Shown piece by piece: positions 53,281 to 62,013 of a stretch of DNA of 64,000 nucleotides (positions are counted from its first letter, which is position 1; every line of letters starts with the position of its first letter). The stretch is taken from NCBI GenBank assembly GCA_023409835.1, contig JAEYQV010000096.1:4913-68912 (forward strand), written 5' to 3'. The DNA is from Bacillota bacterium. Its GTDB lineage: Bacteria; Bacillota; Clostridia; Lachnospirales; Lachnospiraceae. The position numbers were made by a program, and so were the translations under genes. The notes under the pieces are model-generated. The model searched no databases and was not told the DNA's origin. It saw only the letters and a list, made by a program, of their open reading frames with translations.

Positions 53281-54501
53281 ATGAGAAAAAGTGAGGCATT
53301 CAAGTCCGTAATATTTGCAGCATCGACTGCATTCTTAATATCAATTCCGGTATCGGTTGCACAGGCACAGCCCGAAGAGGGAGTTGCCGGAATTGCCGTA
53401 CCCTTGAATAACATATGTGAAGAAACAGAAGAGTACATAAATCAGATTTATAAAACTGAGATATTATCACCGCTTGAGGATAAGGGTGTATCCAATGCCA
53501 CTACCTTTGTAAATATCCGAAGTAAGCCCTCCACGGACAGTGAAGTTGTCGGTAAGCTTTACCGTGGCTGTGCAGCTGATATTCTGGAACGGCTGGAAGG
53601 TGATTGGGTAAAGATAAAATCCGGTGATGTGGAAGGCTATATTGCATCTAATTATTTAGTTACCGGTAAGGATGCAGAGAAGATGGCTGATGAATATGCC
53701 ACTAAGTATGCGACAGTGTGCAATACGGCTACCTTGAGGGTGCGTGAGGAACAGAGCACAGATTCCAGAACCCTGGAATTAATTCCCGAGGGTGAAACCT
53801 ATATCGTATTGAAGGAGTATGATGAGTGGGCGAAGATTCTACTTGGCTCCGATGATAATGGTAATGACTTCACGGGTTATGTTTCCAAGGAATATGTTAC
53901 GATAGTGATTGATTTTAAAGAAGCTATTTCCATTGAGGAAGAGCAGAGACAGATCAGATTGCAGCAGGAGGCAGAACGGGCTGAGGCAGAGAGAAAACAG
54001 AAGCTGGCTGAAGCAGAAGCCAGAAGAAAAGCGGAAGAGGAAGCAGAGAGAAAAGCAGCTCAGGCGGCTAAAGATAATAAAAAGAACGAAAGCAAAGAAA
54101 GCAAACCTTCCACGCAATCATCAGGCAGCCTCTCCGGCTTGAGAAATGATATCGTGTCCTATGCCAAGAAGTTTGTTGGCGGATCTTATGTATGGGGCGG
54201 TACAAGTCTAACAGGAGGCGCTGACTGCTCAGGCTTTGTTTGGAGGATATATGGAGACTTTGGGTATTCAATCCCCAGAACCTCCTATGACCAGTCCAGG
54301 AGTGCAGGTATCAGAGTTGATTTAAGTGATCGCCAGCCGGGAGACCTGATCTTCTACGCTAACAACAGCGGAACAGTAAATCATGTAGCGATGTACATTG
54401 GCAATGACCAGATTGTGCAGGCTGCTAATTCCCGACAGGGTATCATAATATCAAAATACAATTACCGTAAGGTGGTTGGAATCAGAAGAATAGTATATTA
54501 A
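53281..54501 (+). CDS. SH3-domain NlpC/P60 peptidoglycan endopeptidase
   Basis: A 406-residue secreted wall hydrolase. A signal peptide (about 1-31, ending AQAQ) is followed by two SH3 domains (about 75-130 and 145-205), a Glu/Ala/Arg-rich coiled coil (about 218-265) and a C-terminal NlpC/P60 domain (about 285-406): Cys in GADCSGFV, His in VNHVAMYIG, and the third residue in QAANSRQ. Such enzymes cut stem-peptide bonds, usually D-Glu-m-DAP, outside the cell. The SH3-SH3-linker block closely parallels that of the SleB-type gene at 27431. The start ATG 53281 has GGAGGA upstream. Confidence 0.92.
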   Translation: MRKSEAFKSVIFAASTAFLISIPVSVAQAQPEEGVAGIAVPLNNICEETEEYINQIYKTEILSPLEDKGVSNATTFVNIRSKPSTDSEVVGKLYRGCAADILERLEGDWVKIKSGDVEGYIASNYLVTGKDAEKMADEYATKYATVCNTATLRVREEQSTDSRTLELIPEGETYIVLKEYDEWAKILLGSDDNGNDFTGYVSKEYVTIVIDFKEAISIEEEQRQIRLQQEAERAEAERKQKLAEAEARRKAEEEAERKAAQAAKDNKKNESKESKPSTQSSGSLSGLRNDIVSYAKKFVGGSYVWGGTSLTGGADCSGFVWRIYGDFGYSIPRTSYDQSRSAGIRVDLSDRQPGDLIFYANNSGTVNHVAMYIGNDQIVQAANSRQGIIISKYNYRKVVGIRRIVY

Positions 54502-54539
54502 GAAGTTCTTATAGCTTTACAATAAAAAATACATTATAG

Positions 54540-54599
54540 AGGTTATTCCAAACTAAGGCTGCGTGAGACCATGCACTTAAAGTTCGGAATAACCTTTTT
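54540..54599 (+). terminator. Terminator after the NlpC/P60 gene
   Basis: AGGTTATTCC pairs with GGAATAACCT, extended by AACT/AGTT; it ends in a T-run of five. Confidence 0.85.
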
Positions 54600-54733
54600 C
54601 ATTTATGGCAAGTAAAACTATCTATAATACCACTGTGGATGGTCCTCTTGTTGGTGGTTGGCTGCCATAGGTCAAATAATTCAGTTAGAACTGTAAAACT
54701 GCAAGGAATCTACAAGGAATTATTGAGATTATA

Positions 54734-54762
54734 TTGGAAAAAAATACAATGTATGGTAGAAT
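54734..54762 (+). promoter_or_regulatory. PilZ gene promoter
   Basis: TTGGAA (54734-54739) and TAGAAT (54757-54762) lie 17 bp apart, 29 bp before the start codon. Confidence 0.6.
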
Positions 54763-54791
54763 GTAGTTAGAAACATAAAGGAGTACATAAT

Positions 54792-55169
54792 ATGGATGAG
54801 AAGGCAAAGCAGGAGAGAAGAAGATTTAAAAGGCTTCCAATCGAACTTTGTTTGGAAGTGGATGAGATTTTTAAGCAGAACAATGTCATAATTAAGAATA
54901 TCGGCGCTTCTATATCTGTATTTGATATTTCCAGAAGCGGTATTGGCTTTGTCAGTGAGGCAAGTCTGCCGGTGGGATATTATTTCCGAGGAACGATTGA
55001 TTTTGGTAACGGAGATTTCTTCCGGGTTGTAATTCAGATTGTAAGGACCACCGGCTTAGATGATAAGACGAAGGTTTATGGTGCGGAATTTGTAGGCTTA
55101 GCTCCCTTTCTGGCCGACAAGGTTGATAAATACGAGAAATCACTTATGAAGGACCATTCGATGGAATAA
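54792..55169 (+). CDS. PilZ-domain c-di-GMP-binding protein
   Basis: A 125-residue single PilZ domain. The c-di-GMP-binding motifs are both there: an Arg-rich ERRRFKRLP near the N-terminus (about 8-16) and DISRSGIGF (about 51-59). The end is helical. It is expected to be a cytoplasmic receptor affecting motility or surface behaviour, as for YcgR-like proteins; no partner domain is present. A single gene with its own promoter. It lies before the long DnaA-box region. Confidence 0.9.
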   Translation: MDEKAKQERRRFKRLPIELCLEVDEIFKQNNVIIKNIGASISVFDISRSGIGFVSEASLPVGYYFRGTIDFGNGDFFRVVIQIVRTTGLDDKTKVYGAEFVGLAPFLADKVDKYEKSLMKDHSME

Positions 55170-55481
55170 AAAGTAGTAAAGAGTTTAATATATTTTGACT
55201 AAATACAGGACTATTGGAGTATATTATCTATTAATGATAAGGTATTTCCTTTAGTCCTTTTATATCGATGTTTTTTGAATATTGAATCAATAATATAATC
55301 GAACTTTCATAAAGTTTTGAAAATTGATTAAATTAGAGTAATTTTTATTTTTGGATTGTCATGAGCAAATTAGCATAAGGACCTATTGACAAAGACCAAT
55401 ATGTACAAATTGCACAAATTATTTATGTAAACCCCCATAAAATGGGAATTAACCGGAGGGTTGATAAGATTTATCAAGTAT

Positions 55482-55552
55482 TTATCCACAGGTTAGAACC
55501 CTTAATTTTGAGTAAAAAGAAGTTATACACGGTTTTATCCACATTATCCACA
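55482..55552 (+). promoter_or_regulatory. DnaA-box cluster in the hpf upstream region
   Basis: Four boxes lie on one strand within 71 bp: TTATCCACA at 55482-55490, 55535-55543 and 55544-55552 (perfect, the last two abutting) and TTATACACG at 55523-55531 (one mismatch). The gap 55170-55912 is 743 bp long and AT-rich, with no gene. DnaA-box clusters outside oriC act in B. subtilis to titrate DnaA or regulate genes. No dnaA or dnaN is near, so this is not the usual oriC. Confidence 0.75.
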
Positions 55553-55831
55553 ACAATTATCTACTCTTGTCGCATACCCTAACAAGTGTCAATAACGAAA
55601 ATGCGTTTTGTAACTTATGATAAATCGTCATTTCTTGACGGAAACCTTCGTTTTAGGACTTGACTTTTTAATTGTCGGATAATATAAAAATGAAGTCTGA
55701 ATTGGCTAAAACTTATTGCATTTTAAGGAATAATTGTGGAATATGTAAATATTGGGCAAAAAATATGTAAAATCATGACAGCTACCTACAATATGAAAAA
55801 TTCCGGTTGCTTCCAATATTACCAAAGTAGC

Positions 55832-55860
55832 TTGTCACTTTTTTAGCCTTATGATATAAT
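55832..55860 (+). promoter_or_regulatory. hpf promoter
   Basis: TTGTCA (55832-55837) and TATAAT (55855-55860) lie 17 bp apart. Start about 45 bp before the hpf ATG. Confidence 0.75.
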
Positions 55861-55912
55861 AAACTTAGCATAGAACATAAATGCTATAGAAAGTAAAAAG
55901 GAGTTGGGCGAT

Positions 55913-56440
55913 ATGCGTTATATTATCAGCGGAAAGAATATCGATGTAACAGAAGGCTTAAAAACAGCAGTTTATGAGAAAATCGGAAAACTGGAACGAT
56001 ACTTCACTCCTGATACAGAAATCCATGTAACTCTTAGCGTTGAGAAAGAAAGGCAGAAAATCGAGGTTACCATACCGGTTAAGGGAAATATCATCAGAGC
56101 AGAGCAGGTTAGCAATGACATGTATGTATCCATTGATCTGGTAGAAGAGATTATTGAACGTCAATTAAGGAAATACAAGAATAAGTTGATAGATCATAAA
56201 CAGGCAGCTTCCAATTTTAATCAAGCCTTCATGGAGGATGATTATTTTGAAGACGATGCAATTCAGATCGTCAAGACGAAGCGGTTTGCGATAAAGCCTA
56301 TGGATGCAGAGGAAGCATGTGTACAGATGGAGCTGTTGGGACATAGCTTTTATGTATTCCGCAATGCTCAGACGAATGAGGTCAATGTGGTGTACAAACG
56401 GAAGGGTAACACCTATGGTTTGATTGAACCGGAATACTAG
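55913..56440 (+). CDS. hpf: Ribosome hibernation promoting factor, long form
   Basis: A 175-residue long HPF. The N-terminal YfiA-like domain (about 1-95, ISGKNIDVTEGLKTAV) is followed by a linker and a C-terminal dimerisation domain (about 118-175, IVKTKRFAIKPMDAEEA and QTNEVNVVYKRKGNTYGLIEP). It ties 70S ribosomes into inactive 100S dimers in stationary phase. The ATG at 55913 has AAAAGGAG nine bases upstream; a TTG at 55904 lies on that site. The order hpf-secA-prfB is conserved in Firmicutes. Confidence 0.95.
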   Translation: MRYIISGKNIDVTEGLKTAVYEKIGKLERYFTPDTEIHVTLSVEKERQKIEVTIPVKGNIIRAEQVSNDMYVSIDLVEEIIERQLRKYKNKLIDHKQAASNFNQAFMEDDYFEDDAIQIVKTKRFAIKPMDAEEACVQMELLGHSFYVFRNAQTNEVNVVYKRKGNTYGLIEPEY

Positions 56441-56462
56441 GATCATAGAATTAGTAAAAGGC

Positions 56463-56572
56463 ATTTAAACGGATTAAGCTCGCAAGACAAGCTTTTTTAT
56501 CAGAAGAATAATGGACGTCCCATTGTGCAAGCACATGGGACGTCCATTTTCTTCTGATTAATCCGTTTAAAT
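56463..56572. terminator. Large nested palindrome, probable terminator, between hpf and secA
   Basis: Outer arms of 15 bp (56463-56477 and 558-572 of the same block) are perfectly complementary. Inside lie ATCAGAAGAA/TTCTTCTGAT and a perfect 13-bp ATGGACGTCCCAT/ATGGGACGTCCAT. A short hairpin (AAGCT/AGCTT) followed by six T residues also occupies 56476-56498. It may end hpf transcripts and reduce read-through to secA. Confidence 0.7.
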
Positions 56573-56581
56573 AAAATTAAG

Positions 56582-56617
56582 TTGAATAACCTAATTGTAA
56601 ATGTTACAATATTAGGT
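56582..56617 (+). promoter_or_regulatory. secA promoter with operator-like dyad
   Basis: TTGAAT (56582-56587) and TACAAT (56605-56610) lie 17 bp apart. A dyad, ACCTAATTGTAA (56589-56600) and TTACAATATTAGGT (56604-56617), covers the spacer and -10, so a regulator could sit here. Confidence 0.5.
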
Positions 56618-56673
56618 GAACTATCAATCAAGGTGAGAAATATCAGAGAATGATAATATAGGAGTGAATAAGA

Positions 56674-59247
56674 ATGGGATTGCTAGACAAGATTTTTGGA
56701 ACACATAGCGAAAGGGAAGTAAAACGTTTACAGCCAATTGTGGATAGGATAGAAGCCTTAGAACCTGAGTATGAAAAATTGTCCGATGATGCCTTGAGAG
56801 GTAAAACAGTTGAGTTTAAGAACAGACTTAAAAATGGTGAAACTTTAGATGATATATTACCGGAAGCATATGCCGCAGTAAGAGAAGCTGCAAAAAGAAC
56901 AATCGGTATGAGACATTATCGCGTGCAGCTGATTGGTGGAGTTATCCTACACCAGGGACGTATTACGGAAATGCGTACCGGTGAAGGTAAAACTCTTGTT
57001 GCAACCTTACCTGCATATTTAAATGCGTTGGAGGGAAAGGGTGTACATGTTGTAACCGTTAACGATTACCTGGCAAAGCGTGATGCTGAGTGGATGGGTA
57101 AAATTCATGAATTTCTGGGACTGAAGGTCGGCGTTATTCTGAACAGCATGGAGAAGGAAGAACGCCGTGCTGCTTATGCCTGCGATATTACCTATGCAAC
57201 GAATAATGAACTCGGCTTTGATTACCTCAGGGATAATATGGTGATTTATAAGGAGCAGCTGGTACAGCGTGAGCTGCATTATGCCATCATCGATGAGGTG
57301 GACTCCATCTTAATCGATGAAGCAAGAACGCCGCTGATTATTTCCGGACAGAGCGGTAAATCCACAGAGCTGTACCGGGTATGCGACATTCTCGCCAGAC
57401 AGCTGAAGAAGGGTAAGGAAAGCGCAGAGCTGACAAAGATGGCTGCCCTCATGAAGGAAGAGATTACTGAGGAAGGCGACTTTATCGTAAATGAGAAGGA
57501 GAAGAATGTTCATCTTACTGACGAAGGTGTTAAGAAGGTGGAACGTTTCTTTAGCATTGAGAATCTGGCTGATCCGGAGAACCTTGAGATTCAGCACAAC
57601 ATCATCCTCGCCCTAAGGGCTCATAACCTGATGTTCAGGGATAAGGATTATGTGGTTAAGGAGGATGAAGTACTGATCGTTGATGAGTTTACCGGACGTA
57701 TTATGCCCGGAAGACGTTACAGCGATGGTTTGCATCAGGCAATTGAAGCGAAGGAGAATGTTAAGGTGAAGAGGGAAAGTAAAACCCTGGCTACCATCAC
57801 CTTCCAGAACTTCTTCAACAAATATAAGAAGAAGAGCGGTATGACCGGTACAGCCCTGACTGAAGAGCAGGAGTTCAGGGAAATCTACGGAATGGACGTA
57901 ATCGAGGTTCCGACCAATGTTCCCGTAGCTCGTATTGATCGTCAGGATGCTGTTTATAAGACAAGGAAAGATAAGCTGAACGCAATCATCCGCGAGGTAA
58001 TCGAATCCCATAAAAAAGGACAGCCGGTTCTTGTCGGTACAATTACAATTGAAGCATCCGAAGAGATCAGCGGCATGCTGAAAAAGCATAATATCCCCCA
58101 TAAGGTTCTGAATGCGAAATTCCACGAGCTGGAGGCTGAAATTGTTGCAGATGCAGGTCAGTACGGCGCTGTTACAATTGCAACCAACATGGCAGGTCGT
58201 GGTACCGATATTAAGCTTGGTGAAGGCGTGAAGGAAGCCGGAGGCCTCAAGATTATCGGTACAGAGCGTCATGAAGCAAGACGTATTGATAACCAGCTGC
58301 GCGGACGTTCCGGTAGACAGGGTGACCCCGGTGAATCCCGTTTCTTCATTTCCCTGGAGGATGATCTGATGCGGTTGTTCGGTTCCGAACGGCTGATGGG
58401 AATCTTTAACTCTCTGGGTATGCCGGACGGTGAGCAGATCGAACATAAGATGCTATCCAATGCCATAGAGAAAGCTCAGAAGAGAATCGAGGGTAATAAC
58501 TACGGCATCAGAAAGAATCTGCTGGAATATGATCAGGTTAATAATGAGCAAAGAGAAATCATCTATGCGGAGAGAAGAAGAGTTCTGGACGGCGAAAGCA
58601 TGAGAGATACCATCTACCGTATGATAACCGATACCGTAGAGGATTGTGTAAACACCAGCATCAGCGAAGATCAGCTTCCGGAAGAATGGGATCTTGAGGA
58701 ACTGAATGAACTTCTGCTTCCGATTATTCCCCTCGAGAGGATTGAGATTTCCAAGGATCCAACGAAGGAGATCAGGAAGGATGATCTGATCCAGCAGCTG
58801 AAGGAAGAGGCTGTTAAGCTGTATGAAGCGAAAGAAGCAGAATTTCCTGAGGCTGAGCACCTGAGAGAAATTGAACGTGTCATCCTGCTTAAGGTGATTG
58901 ACCGTAAGTGGATGGATCACATTGATGATATGGACCAGCTGCGCCAAGGCATCGGCCTTCAGGCATATGGTCAGCGCCAGCCGATCGTAGAGTATAAATT
59001 CCAGGGCTTTGAGATGTTTGATTCCATGACAGCAGCCATCCGCGAGGATACTGTGAAGGCGCTCATGCATGTCCGTATCGAGCAGAAGGTTGAGAGAGAG
59101 CAGGTTGCTAAGGTAACCGGTACCAACAGAGATGATTCCGTAGCAAATGCTCCGGTCAGAAGAGCCAACAAGAAGGTAATGCCGAATGAACTCTGCCCTT
59201 GCGGAAGCGGCAAGAAATATAAATTCTGCTGTGGCAGAAATGCATAA
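56674..59247 (+). CDS. secA: Protein translocase ATPase SecA
   Basis: An 857-residue SecA, the motor that drives preproteins through SecYEG. Walker A is TGEGKT (about 103-108), the DEAD-like motif [15 protein letters not shown] (about 206-220), motif [16 protein letters not shown], and the C-terminal zinc-binding SEC-C motif [13 protein letters not shown] is intact for SecB/ribosome contact. The length is right for Firmicutes. Ribosome binding site TAGGAG. The next gene is prfB, 105 bp on, with its own promoter. Confidence 0.98.
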   Translation: MGLLDKIFGTHSEREVKRLQPIVDRIEALEPEYEKLSDDALRGKTVEFKNRLKNGETLDDILPEAYAAVREAAKRTIGMRHYRVQLIGGVILHQGRITEMRTGEGKTLVATLPAYLNALEGKGVHVVTVNDYLAKRDAEWMGKIHEFLGLKVGVILNSMEKEERRAAYACDITYATNNELGFDYLRDNMVIYKEQLVQRELHYAIIDEVDSILIDEARTPLIISGQSGKSTELYRVCDILARQLKKGKESAELTKMAALMKEEITEEGDFIVNEKEKNVHLTDEGVKKVERFFSIENLADPENLEIQHNIILALRAHNLMFRDKDYVVKEDEVLIVDEFTGRIMPGRRYSDGLHQAIEAKENVKVKRESKTLATITFQNFFNKYKKKSGMTGTALTEEQEFREIYGMDVIEVPTNVPVARIDRQDAVYKTRKDKLNAIIREVIESHKKGQPVLVGTITIEASEEISGMLKKHNIPHKVLNAKFHELEAEIVADAGQYGAVTIATNMAGRGTDIKLGEGVKEAGGLKIIGTERHEARRIDNQLRGRSGRQGDPGESRFFISLEDDLMRLFGSERLMGIFNSLGMPDGEQIEHKMLSNAIEKAQKRIEGNNYGIRKNLLEYDQVNNEQREIIYAERRRVLDGESMRDTIYRMITDTVEDCVNTSISEDQLPEEWDLEELNELLLPIIPLERIEISKDPTKEIRKDDLIQQLKEEAVKLYEAKEAEFPEAEHLREIERVILLKVIDRKWMDHIDDMDQLRQGIGLQAYGQRQPIVEYKFQGFEMFDSMTAAIREDTVKALMHVRIEQKVEREQVAKVTGTNRDDSVANAPVRRANKKVMPNELCPCGSGKKYKFCCGRNA

Positions 59248-59308
59248 GGATTAGTGAAAACTAATAAAAATATGAATAAAAATACATTGCATTAATATAC
59301 AATTGATA

Positions 59309-59337
59309 TTGCATTATTATAAATAGTAGTATATAAT
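59309..59337 (+). promoter_or_regulatory. prfB promoter
   Basis: TTGCAT (59309-59314) and perfect TATAAT (59332-59337) lie 17 bp apart. Transcription would begin near 59344, giving a very short leader before the start codon. Confidence 0.65.
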
Positions 59338-59355
59338 ACTGAAAGAGGTGATTTG

Positions 59356-60475
59356 GTGGTTCAATTAGATCAATTTAAATATACACTTGGAACCTATGAA
59401 AAACCGCTGATAGAAGTGGGGGATTCACTTTGACCTCGCTAGGAAGGAACAGCGGGTAAGTGAAATTAACCAGCATATGGAGCAACCGGGCTTCTGGGAT
59501 GATGCGGACAAAGCACAGAATCTAATGAGGGAGTTAAAAAACCTCAAGGATACCATGGATGAATTTGCTCATCTGAAAATGAGATTTGAGGATGTCCAGA
59601 CCCTGATTGAGATGGGATATGAGGAGAATGATGAATCTCTGATCCCTGAGATTGAAGAAGCACTGGAATTGTTTATTAATGATTTTGAAACTCTCCGGTT
59701 ACAGACCTTACTGTCCGGAGAATATGATAAGGATAATGCGATTCTTACTCTCCACGCAGGTGCGGGAGGAACTGAGAGCTGTGACTGGGCTAACATGTTA
59801 AGTCGTATGTACCAGAGATGGGCTGATAAGAAGGGCTTTTCTGTGGATATCCTGGATTTTCTAGACGGAGAAGAAGCGGGACTGAAGTCAATTACAATGC
59901 AGATTAACGGGTTAAATGCCTTTGGCTACCTGAAGTCCGAACGAGGCGTTCACCGGCTCGTCCGTATTTCACCCTTCAATGCGGCAGGTAAGAGACAGAC
60001 CTCCTTCGTATCCTGTGACGTAATGCCGGATATTGAAGAAAATATTGACATTGAGATTGATGATAAGGATCTTCGGATTGATACCTATCACTCCAGCGGA
60101 GCGGGCGGGCAGAATGTCAACAAAACCTCCTCTGCAGTTCGTATCACACATTTGCCCACGAATATAGTAGTACAGTGCCAGAATGAACGATCTCAGCTTC
60201 AGAATAAGGATAAGGCAATGCAGATGTTAAAGGCGAAGCTCTTTCTGATCAAGCAACAGGAGAATCAGGAGAAGATTACCGGCATCCGCGGTGAAGTTAA
60301 GGAAATCGGCTGGGGCAGCCAGATTAGATCCTATGTCCTGCAGCCGTATACTTTGGTGAAGGATCACAGAACGAATGAGGAAGTAGGCAATGCGGCAAAC
60401 GTTTTGGATGGTAATCTGGATCCGTTTATCAATGCATATTTAAAATGGAATGCACAGAATAACCAACAGACTTAG
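59356..60475 (+). CDS. prfB: Peptide chain release factor 2 with programmed +1 frameshift
   Basis: RF2 decodes UGA and UAA stop codons. Reading from GTG 59356 (TTG 59353 is an alternative), 25 codons lead to an in-frame TGA at 59431. After a +1 shift at CTT-TGA-C the frame runs to 60475, giving 372 residues, the usual length. The shifted join reads DSL-DLARKEQ, as in other RF2. The SPF tripeptide (RISPFNAAG) identifies RF2 and not RF1, and GGQ (SGAGGQNVNK) is the peptidyl-hydrolysis motif. RF2 autoregulates: when it is scarce, ribosomes pause at TGA and shift. It is not a pseudogene. Confidence 0.95.
59418..59434 (+). other. prfB programmed frameshift signal
   Basis: The slip site CTT-TGA-C (59428-59434) has GGGGG (59418-59422) upstream acting as an internal Shine-Dalgarno. 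In the usual arrangement GGG is one codon (TAT) from CTT; here it is two codons (GAT-TCA) away. Confidence 0.9.
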
Positions 60476-60513
60476 TAGGTTGTGCCGCTTATGGCGGCGG
60501 ATTGGAGATAAGA

Positions 60514-60972
60514 ATGGCGGCTACGAAGCAGGCAGTATTCCAGCTCGGTGAAGAAGAATATGGACTGGATATCATGGAGGTTAATACCGTTGAGAAGCTT
60601 ACCGGCCTTGAGAAGGTAGCAAATTCACCGAAAAACGTTAAGGGAATTATTCGACTGCGTGGAGATGTCATCCCTGTATACAGTTTAAGGAGTAAATTCG
60701 GTCTTGAGGAGAAGGAGCCGGATCATGACACCAGATTGATTATCACGAATTCTAATGGGACACTGATTGCCTATGAGGTGGACAAAATGCGTGGTATCGA
60801 AAATGTGGAACAGGAGCAGCTTTATGAGGTGCCTTCGGTTGTAAAAAGCAAGGACACATCCTATATGAAGCAGGTTACAAGTCTCAACGGACAGCTGATT
60901 ATCCTGATGGATCACAATGGAATTTTGACCCTTGAGGAACTGGAGGGCTTAAAGAATTTAGCTAAGAAGTAA
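60514..60972 (+). CDS. cheW: CheW-like chemotaxis adaptor
   Basis: A 152-residue single CheW domain linking chemoreceptors to the CheA kinase. QAVFQLGEEEYGLDIMEV (residues 6-23) is the start, VKGIIRLRGDVIPVYSLR (about 43-60) is the conserved loop, and the end is acidic and helical. No cheA, cheY or receptor is in the window. The start is ATG 60514 (GGAG six bases upstream); a TTG at 60502 overlaps the ribosome binding site. Such orphan CheW genes occur in many Clostridia. Confidence 0.9.
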   Translation: MAATKQAVFQLGEEEYGLDIMEVNTVEKLTGLEKVANSPKNVKGIIRLRGDVIPVYSLRSKFGLEEKEPDHDTRLIITNSNGTLIAYEVDKMRGIENVEQEQLYEVPSVVKSKDTSYMKQVTSLNGQLIILMDHNGILTLEELEGLKNLAKK

Positions 60973-61113
60973 CGGCTAAAGCGTCTGAGTTTAATTGTAG
61001 GAAACATATGCGAAGGGTATCGAAAGAGGGGATAGCTGCGATTAAACAGGGATTGTTTACTGGATACAGAACGTCTGCTTAAACTGACGGTTTGGATAGA
61101 GGGAGGAATTTGT

Positions 61114-61923
61114 ATGATGAAAAGAATCATTAGCTTATTAGCAGTAACCGTAATGATTACAGGATTATTTGTCGGTTGCGGTACGAAAGATGAAGCCGAG
61201 AAGGAAAAAACACCGGATACAGCAGCTCAACAGGAAAGTAAGGGAGCAGCTGAAACCGGCGGAACACTGATTGTTGGCACCGAAGCAGGCTTTGCACCTT
61301 ATGAATATATGGTTGGTGACGAAGTAGTCGGAATCGATATGGATATTGCGAAAGCGATTGCCGATAGTATGGGCAAGAAGCTTGAGATTAAGAATATGGA
61401 TTTTGACGGTGCGCTGATGGCAGTACAGAACGGTACCGTAGATTTAGTAGCTGCGGGTGTATCCGTTGATGAAGAGCGTAAGAAGGTTATGGATTTCTCT
61501 GTTGATTATGTTAACTCAACCGAGGTGGTTGTTGTGAATAAGGAGACACCTGCGGTTGCAAGCGTAGAAGACCTGGCAGGTAAGATCGTCGGCGTACAGC
61601 AGGGTAATATTGCTGATTTCTATGTAGAAGAGAATATCGAAGCAAAGGAAATTAAACGTTATACGAAGTTTGCTCAGGCAGCAGAGGATTTAAAGAATAA
61701 TAAGATTGACTGCATCGTTATGGACCAGATGCCTGCACAGGATATGGTTGCAGCCAACCCTCAGCTCAGCATCCTTGACGGTGCTTTATTTGAAGACAAA
61801 TACGCAATTGCAGTGAAAAAAGGTAATACAGAATTATTAGACAAAATTAACGAGGTAATAGAGCAGTTAAAAGCAGACGGTAAGATTGAAGAATTTACTG
61901 CAAACCATACAACGAAAAAGTAG
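61114..61923 (+). CDS. Amino acid ABC transporter substrate-binding lipoprotein
   Basis: A 269-residue lipoprotein. A signal peptide ends in the lipobox LFVGC (lipid Cys at about 22), followed by a flexible Lys/Glu/Thr linker. The periplasmic-binding-protein type 2 fold (SBP_bac_3) begins with GTEAGFAPYEYM and has DMDIAKAIADSM and DFDGALMAVQNG. Members bind polar amino acids such as Gln, Glu, Arg or Cys outside the cell. The ligand is not assignable. The gene precedes the permease and ATPase (62014, 62732) on the same strand. Confidence 0.92.
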   Translation: MMKRIISLLAVTVMITGLFVGCGTKDEAEKEKTPDTAAQQESKGAAETGGTLIVGTEAGFAPYEYMVGDEVVGIDMDIAKAIADSMGKKLEIKNMDFDGALMAVQNGTVDLVAAGVSVDEERKKVMDFSVDYVNSTEVVVVNKETPAVASVEDLAGKIVGVQQGNIADFYVEENIEAKEIKRYTKFAQAAEDLKNNKIDCIVMDQMPAQDMVAANPQLSILDGALFEDKYAIAVKKGNTELLDKINEVIEQLKADGKIEEFTANHTTKK

Positions 61924-61954
61924 GATGCAGATTCAATGTACTGAAAATTATCCA

Positions 61955-61983
61955 GGGGCTGTTATCTTTTCAGAGACAGCCCC
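61955..61983 (+). terminator. Hairpin between the binding-protein and permease genes
   Basis: An 8-bp stem (GGGGCTGT with ACAGCCCC) and a T-rich tail. A weak terminator here would let the binding protein be made in excess of the permease, as in many ABC importers. Confidence 0.65.
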
Positions 61984-62013
61984 ATATTATTTTAAGAGAC
62001 AGGAGGCAGGAAG

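Noticed and set aside
55482..55552. Chromosomal replication origin
   Set aside because: Four DnaA boxes are present, but dnaA, dnaN, rpmH and gyrB are all absent, so I treat it as a DnaA-box cluster only.
57613..58446. A 277-codon frame antisense to secA
   Set aside because: It lies wholly within secA, has a biased Leu/Cys/Asn composition typical of shadow frames, and shows no motif or ribosome binding site.
59356..59477. prfB as a truncated or frameshifted pseudogene
   Set aside because: The in-frame TGA sits exactly at CTT-TGA-C with an upstream purine SD, which is the well-known programmed RF2 frameshift; the full 372 residues are then present.
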